Made by a program: the position numbers and the translations under genes
Source: a virus
Virus record (IMG/VR): IMGVR_UViG_3300048036_000560
Coordinates: 1-21,332 of that record
Direction: 5' to 3' (one strand)
DNA length: 21,332 bases
Notes under the pieces: model-generated
Seen by the model: the letters and a program-made list of their open reading frames with translations, nothing else
The model's database searches: none
Told to the model about the DNA's origin: nothing
In this document: positions 18,859-21,332 of the stretch, in pieces
Numbering within the stretch: position 1 is the first letter of the stretch
How the letters are laid out: the number at the start of each line of letters is the position of its first letter

Positions 18859-19640
18859 TCTATCGCTTTCATAAGTTCATTTACATCTTCACCCTTCTTT
18901 GGAAGTTTGTCCTTTAAAAAGAAATGGACAAAGTTGCATTCTTTAATTTTAGTATTAGCCGTATATAGACCATTCCATTTCCAATGAAGGTTATTTACTC
19001 TCATGTTTTCTTCTTTAACCCACACATTGAGAAGCGTTTGATCTGTTGACCACTTCCAAGCGCCAGCGCCGTCAATAAATGGTTTGAATCTTGGCCTATT
19101 TAAAAATTGATGAGGAGTTTCACCTCTTAAATATTTTTCAATAGATTTATTAATTACCATCATACCCATATTATAGAAGTTTGCACCAGTATTTGACCAA
19201 TTAAATTTAGATCTAATCGGATTCATGCCGTATTGCATTTTACTATAATTTTTTAATTTGTTTTTGTATTCCTGAGTGATAGGTGCAGTATTTTCTAATA
19301 CTCCAGCAAAATCAACAGCAGTGCCAACAGTGGTAAAAAGGCAATCTTCGCAATTAGGCCGTACGTAAATATCAGCGTCAATAATAGCAATTTGATCGTA
19401 CGACTTGAGGTAGGAGAAAGCATTTTCTTTCTCATAGATCGGAAGGAATCCACCATATTTTTCATATGATTCTTTGCTCCTATTAGTTGAAAAGATATCG
19501 GGCTTTATTCTTAAGATTGGTGTGCGCTGACATTCATAGTCAGCGCCGATGCGTTTAGCATACTCTTTTACTGAAGCCGTACAGTGATCATACAGTTTCG
19601 ACTTCTTGCCCGTATATACTTGGTAAATTAGCGTTTTCAT
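18855..19640 (-). CDS. GT-A glycosyltransferase, GT8-like, with DxD
   Basis: A 261-aa protein. MKTLIYQVYTGKKSKLYDHC begins a GT-A Rossmann half; YDQIAIIDADIYVRP (81-95) carries the DxD (D88, D90); FNWSNTGANFYNMGMMVI and WSTDQTLLNVW (acceptor side, D) and the end NFVHFFLKDK are as in GT8 or related marine-phage transferases. The start at 19640 (MKTL) fits the neighbours; an ATG at 19646 (MKMKTL) is an alternative. It overlaps the 86-aa gene by about 50 nt. Confidence 0.8.
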   Translation of the reverse strand: MKTLIYQVYTGKKSKLYDHCTASVKEYAKRIGADYECQRTPILRIKPDIFSTNRSKESYEKYGGFLPIYEKENAFSYLKSYDQIAIIDADIYVRPNCEDCLFTTVGTAVDFAGVLENTAPITQEYKNKLKNYSKMQYGMNPIRSKFNWSNTGANFYNMGMMVINKSIEKYLRGETPHQFLNRPRFKPFIDGAGAWKWSTDQTLLNVWVKEENMRVNNLHWKWNGLYTANTKIKECNFVHFFLKDKLPKKGEDVNELMKAIE

Positions 19641-19848
19641 TTTCATAACTTTCTATAATCTTTTTAGCAAGATCTGAAGCTTCTAAGAATCTTTTACGGA
19701 ATCGATTCTTTTTTGCGCCGTGATTTAGGAAATAATATAAGCTATCTATATCGCTATTATACGTAGGTAAATCATAAGTCTTTCTAAAACTTACAATTTC
19801 TTCAAACTGATATCTATTTGAAAGTAATTCAGCCAACGATGTATTCAT
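19588..19848 (-). CDS. small protein of unknown function
   Basis: An 86-aa helical protein, begins MNTSLAELLSNRYQFEEIVS, with a basic middle (NHGAKKNRFRKRFLEASD). Start ATG at 19848 with GGAG 8 nt upstream; ATG 19857 is less likely. Lies between the HAD hydrolase and the first glycosyltransferase, overlapping both, so it may regulate or assist them. Not recognised. Confidence 0.72.
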   Translation of the reverse strand: MNTSLAELLSNRYQFEEIVSFRKTYDLPTYNSDIDSLYYFLNHGAKKNRFRKRFLEASDLAKKIIESYENENANLPSIYGQEVETV

Positions 19849-20416
19849 ACAGATCACTCCAGCTAGCCATTAAAGGGAATTTACTATTTGTCATATTATG
19901 ACCATGTTCAATCAAAACACTTTCTAAACCAAGCCTATCGCCGAGTTCAGCATTTTCGACTTTGTCTTCTAACCACAGAAGACCAGAGTCTCTGTAAGGT
20001 TCTAGTACTTCATCTTTATCGGCACCAGTATCACAGAAAATAAATTTTTCAAATGCTGTTTCACCGAATAGCTTTTTAGTATTTTGAATACGAAGAGCCT
20101 GAGCATTATGATCAAGCGAAAGAGAAGTAATCATATGAAAGACATAGCCATGCTTACGATGCAGTAAGTCAACATAATACATAGCATCACGTAAAGGAGG
20201 AAGAAATCCAATAGCAGCTGATTCGTTAAAAAACTTAACTAATTCTTTCTTTTTATCATTAGTTAATCCATAACGATCGCCCATATCATAATGACCTGGG
20301 CCGCTAGCTAGCATTTCATAGCCATGAGCTTGCATCCACGTATTAAATGCATATTCCCAATTCATAAGTACTCCGTCACAATCTGTGAGGATTACTTTAT
20401 TCAAATTATCAATCAT
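19829..20416 (-). CDS. HAD-superfamily hydrolase
   Basis: A 195-aa protein. VILTDCDGVLMNWEYAF (8-24) holds motif I (D12-x-D14), HMITSLS (about 93-99) motif II, and GLLWLEDKVENAELGDR (about 144-160) the motif IV region. The cap is inserted after motif I (NTWMQAHGYEMLASGPG). Phosphatase or 5'-nucleotidase-like; substrate unknown, perhaps a sugar phosphate given the operon, or a nucleotide. First gene behind an early promoter, AAGGAG before ATG. Confidence 0.83.
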   Translation of the reverse strand: MIDNLNKVILTDCDGVLMNWEYAFNTWMQAHGYEMLASGPGHYDMGDRYGLTNDKKKELVKFFNESAAIGFLPPLRDAMYYVDLLHRKHGYVFHMITSLSLDHNAQALRIQNTKKLFGETAFEKFIFCDTGADKDEVLEPYRDSGLLWLEDKVENAELGDRLGLESVLIEHGHNMTNSKFPLMASWSDLYEYIVG

Positions 20417-20440
20417 ATATTTCTCCTTAATTATAGTATT

Positions 20441-20469
20441 ATTCTACACTATAACTAATGGAATGTACA
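20441..20469 (-). promoter_or_regulatory. early promoter, TGTACA family (copy 7)
   Basis: Minus strand: TGTACA (20464-20469), 17 nt, TAGAAT (20441-20446) preceded by GTG. Upstream AAACGAAACAAAAACG as in copy 2. Leader 18 nt to the HAD gene ATG. No other promoter is seen between it and the end of the glycosyltransferase operon at 13951. Confidence 0.82.
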
Positions 20470-20497
20470 CGTTTTTGTTTCGTTTAATATCAGTAAC

Positions 20498-20680
20498 TTA
20501 AGAATTTAATTGCTGTGGCTCGTCTTCTATATAATCTTCTTCATATAGGACTTCACGTAATAATACTTGAGAGTCTGCAGAGTAATCTGTCTCTCTTATT
20601 CTATTATCTTTATCAAGCGAGTGTTTTTTGTTTCGATCTTTCTTTTTATTGCGAGGATCGTATCTCCCAAACTTAGCCAT
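20498..20680 (-). CDS. small conserved T4-like phage protein, basic N-terminus
   Basis: A 60-aa protein. MAKFGRYDPRNKKKDRNKKH is strongly basic and the C-terminal half is acidic (LYEEDYIEDEPQQ). I recall MAKFG-K/R-FDP starts from unnamed cyanophage and marine myovirus proteins near these genes. AAGGAGG lies ideally before the ATG, inside the glutaredoxin gene end, so coupling is clear. Function unknown. Confidence 0.8.
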   Translation of the reverse strand: MAKFGRYDPRNKKKDRNKKHSLDKDNRIRETDYSADSQVLLREVLYEEDYIEDEPQQLNS

Positions 20681-20940
20681 TAAAAACCTCCTTGGCCGAA
20701 TTCTCTTGTATTTTCAATTTCAATTGCAAGGTCGTTGTGACCCCCAACATATTTTCCATTCCAGAATATTTGTGGTACGGTTTTTGCACCAGGTACTTTA
20801 AGCACAAACTCTTCCATAAAAGCAATACCGTTTTTTATATCATCAATAGCTTTATAAGTATATTGCAAATTATTTTCATCGCATAGTTTTTTAGCGCGTT
20901 CGCACCAGACGCAGTTTGCAGTTCCGTATATTTCTATCAT
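20680..20940 (-). CDS. grx: glutaredoxin
   Basis: An 86-aa glutathione-dependent thiol-disulphide oxidoreductase. C10-V-W-C13 is the redox site (YGTANCVWC), KTVPQIFWNG (53-62) has the cis-Pro TVPQ, and YVGGHND (64-70) the GG glutathione contact. It reduces ribonucleotide reductase or other targets in infected cells, as in T4 NrdC and cyanophage glutaredoxins. Full length. Sits directly after PhoH and before the small basic protein with short overlaps. Confidence 0.93.
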   Translation of the reverse strand: MIEIYGTANCVWCERAKKLCDENNLQYTYKAIDDIKNGIAFMEEFVLKVPGAKTVPQIFWNGKYVGGHNDLAIEIENTREFGQGGF

Positions 20941-21332
20941 TAGTCTATCTCCAACATTTCTTTTGTCATGATATAATCTCTCACCATACCTGATCTTACG
21001 ATATCATCCCATCCAAACTGAATAGTAGAGAAGTTTCGCATTTGTTCTAAAATCTTTATGAACTTAAAAATCCCCTCTTTTTCATCTTCAAATCTGAAAT
21101 CAGTTTGCCTATAATCTCCACAAAATATAATCTTAGAATTCTTACCGACTCTAGTAATTACTGAATCTAGTTCATGAAAAGTTAAATTTTGCATTTCATC
21201 TACAATGATAATAGAATCATCAAACGTAGCTCCGCGAATAAACGAAGTAGATTCAAACATAATATTGTTGTTCGTAATTAATTTATTCCAAGAAGCCTTA
21301 TCATTAAAAAGCTCGGTACAGATGTTCCTATA
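20940..21332 (-). CDS. phoH: PhoH-family P-loop ATPase (C-terminal 130 aa, runs off window)
   Basis: The frame is open to the window edge, so the N-terminus with Walker A is missing. Visible: FIRGATFDDSIIIVDEMQNL (Walker B with DE and the Q-N of PhoH), then SKIIFCGDYRQTDFRFEDE, the sensor block of PhoH, and a helical end. PhoH-like ATPases are common in marine T4-like phages; role unclear, linked to phosphate or RNA metabolism. The stop overlaps the glutaredoxin ATG by 1 nt. Confidence 0.92.
   Translation of the reverse strand, partial: YRNICTELFNDKASWNKLITNNNIMFESTSFIRGATFDDSIIIVDEMQNLTFHELDSVITRVGKNSKIIFCGDYRQTDFRFEDEKEGIFKFIKILEQMRNFSTIQFGWDDIVRSGMVRDYIMTKEMLEID

Noticed and set aside
1-21332. 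CRISPR array, insertion sequence, integrase or attachment site
   Set aside because: No regularly spaced repeats, transposase or integrase frames, or tRNA-flanking direct repeats were seen.

Overview
This window looks like the early and accessory part of a T4-like myovirus genome (Caudoviricetes), most likely marine. The main evidence is homology read directly from the proteins. The partial gene at the left edge has the start and OB-fold layout of T4 gp32 (single-stranded DNA-binding protein). Its upstream neighbour matches the gp33 late-transcription coactivator, as in T4 gene order. A PhoH-type ATPase followed by a glutaredoxin lies at the right edge. Between them are many small overlapping genes of a kind common in marine T4-like phages. 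The DNA is AT-rich, and nearly all genes lie on the minus strand, joined by ATGA, TAATG or similar short overlaps. The host cannot be named from this sequence.

Layout, in coordinate order (transcription mostly runs right to left). 1-1220: gp32, gp33 and a conserved basic protein. 1307-5779: about twenty small early genes, including a WYL_2-like protein, a SWIM zinc-finger microprotein, membrane microproteins and a 187-aa conserved phage protein. A 172-nt segment at 2889-3060 folds by eye into a multibranched RNA. 5799-6507: a palindromic late promoter that points both ways, followed by the only two plus-strand genes, both membrane proteins, one with an EF-hand. 6504-7374: a staphylococcal-nuclease-like protein and two small genes behind a late promoter. 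7417-10870: three tightly coupled genes (B12-domain-like radical SAM enzyme, radical SAM/SPASM-like enzyme, unknown 303-aa protein), preceded by a structured leader with a possible H-type pseudoknot. 11053-13906: tRNA-Arg(UCU), a glycine-zipper exported protein, many small unknowns, a LigA-Ia-like protein and an HExxH metallopeptidase. 13951-20416: an operon of seven glycosyltransferase-like proteins and two methyltransferases behind a HAD-family hydrolase. 20498-21332: small protein, glutaredoxin and PhoH.

Two promoter classes can be read. Seven early promoters share TGTACA, exactly 17 nt, then a TAnnnT-like -10 box (TATAAA in one), 16-23 nt before a Shine-Dalgarno-led gene in six cases and apparently leaderless in the seventh. 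Late promoters carry TATAAATA, the T4 late sigma (gp55) box, which fits with gp33 being present. The likely overall logic is early host-takeover, replication and glycan-modifying genes on the minus strand, with a few late envelope or nuclease genes embedded among them.

The least explained parts are the two structured RNAs, the radical SAM trio with its folded leader, the interleaved paralogous glycosyltransferase operon, and a gp32 that has lost its zinc-binding cysteines.
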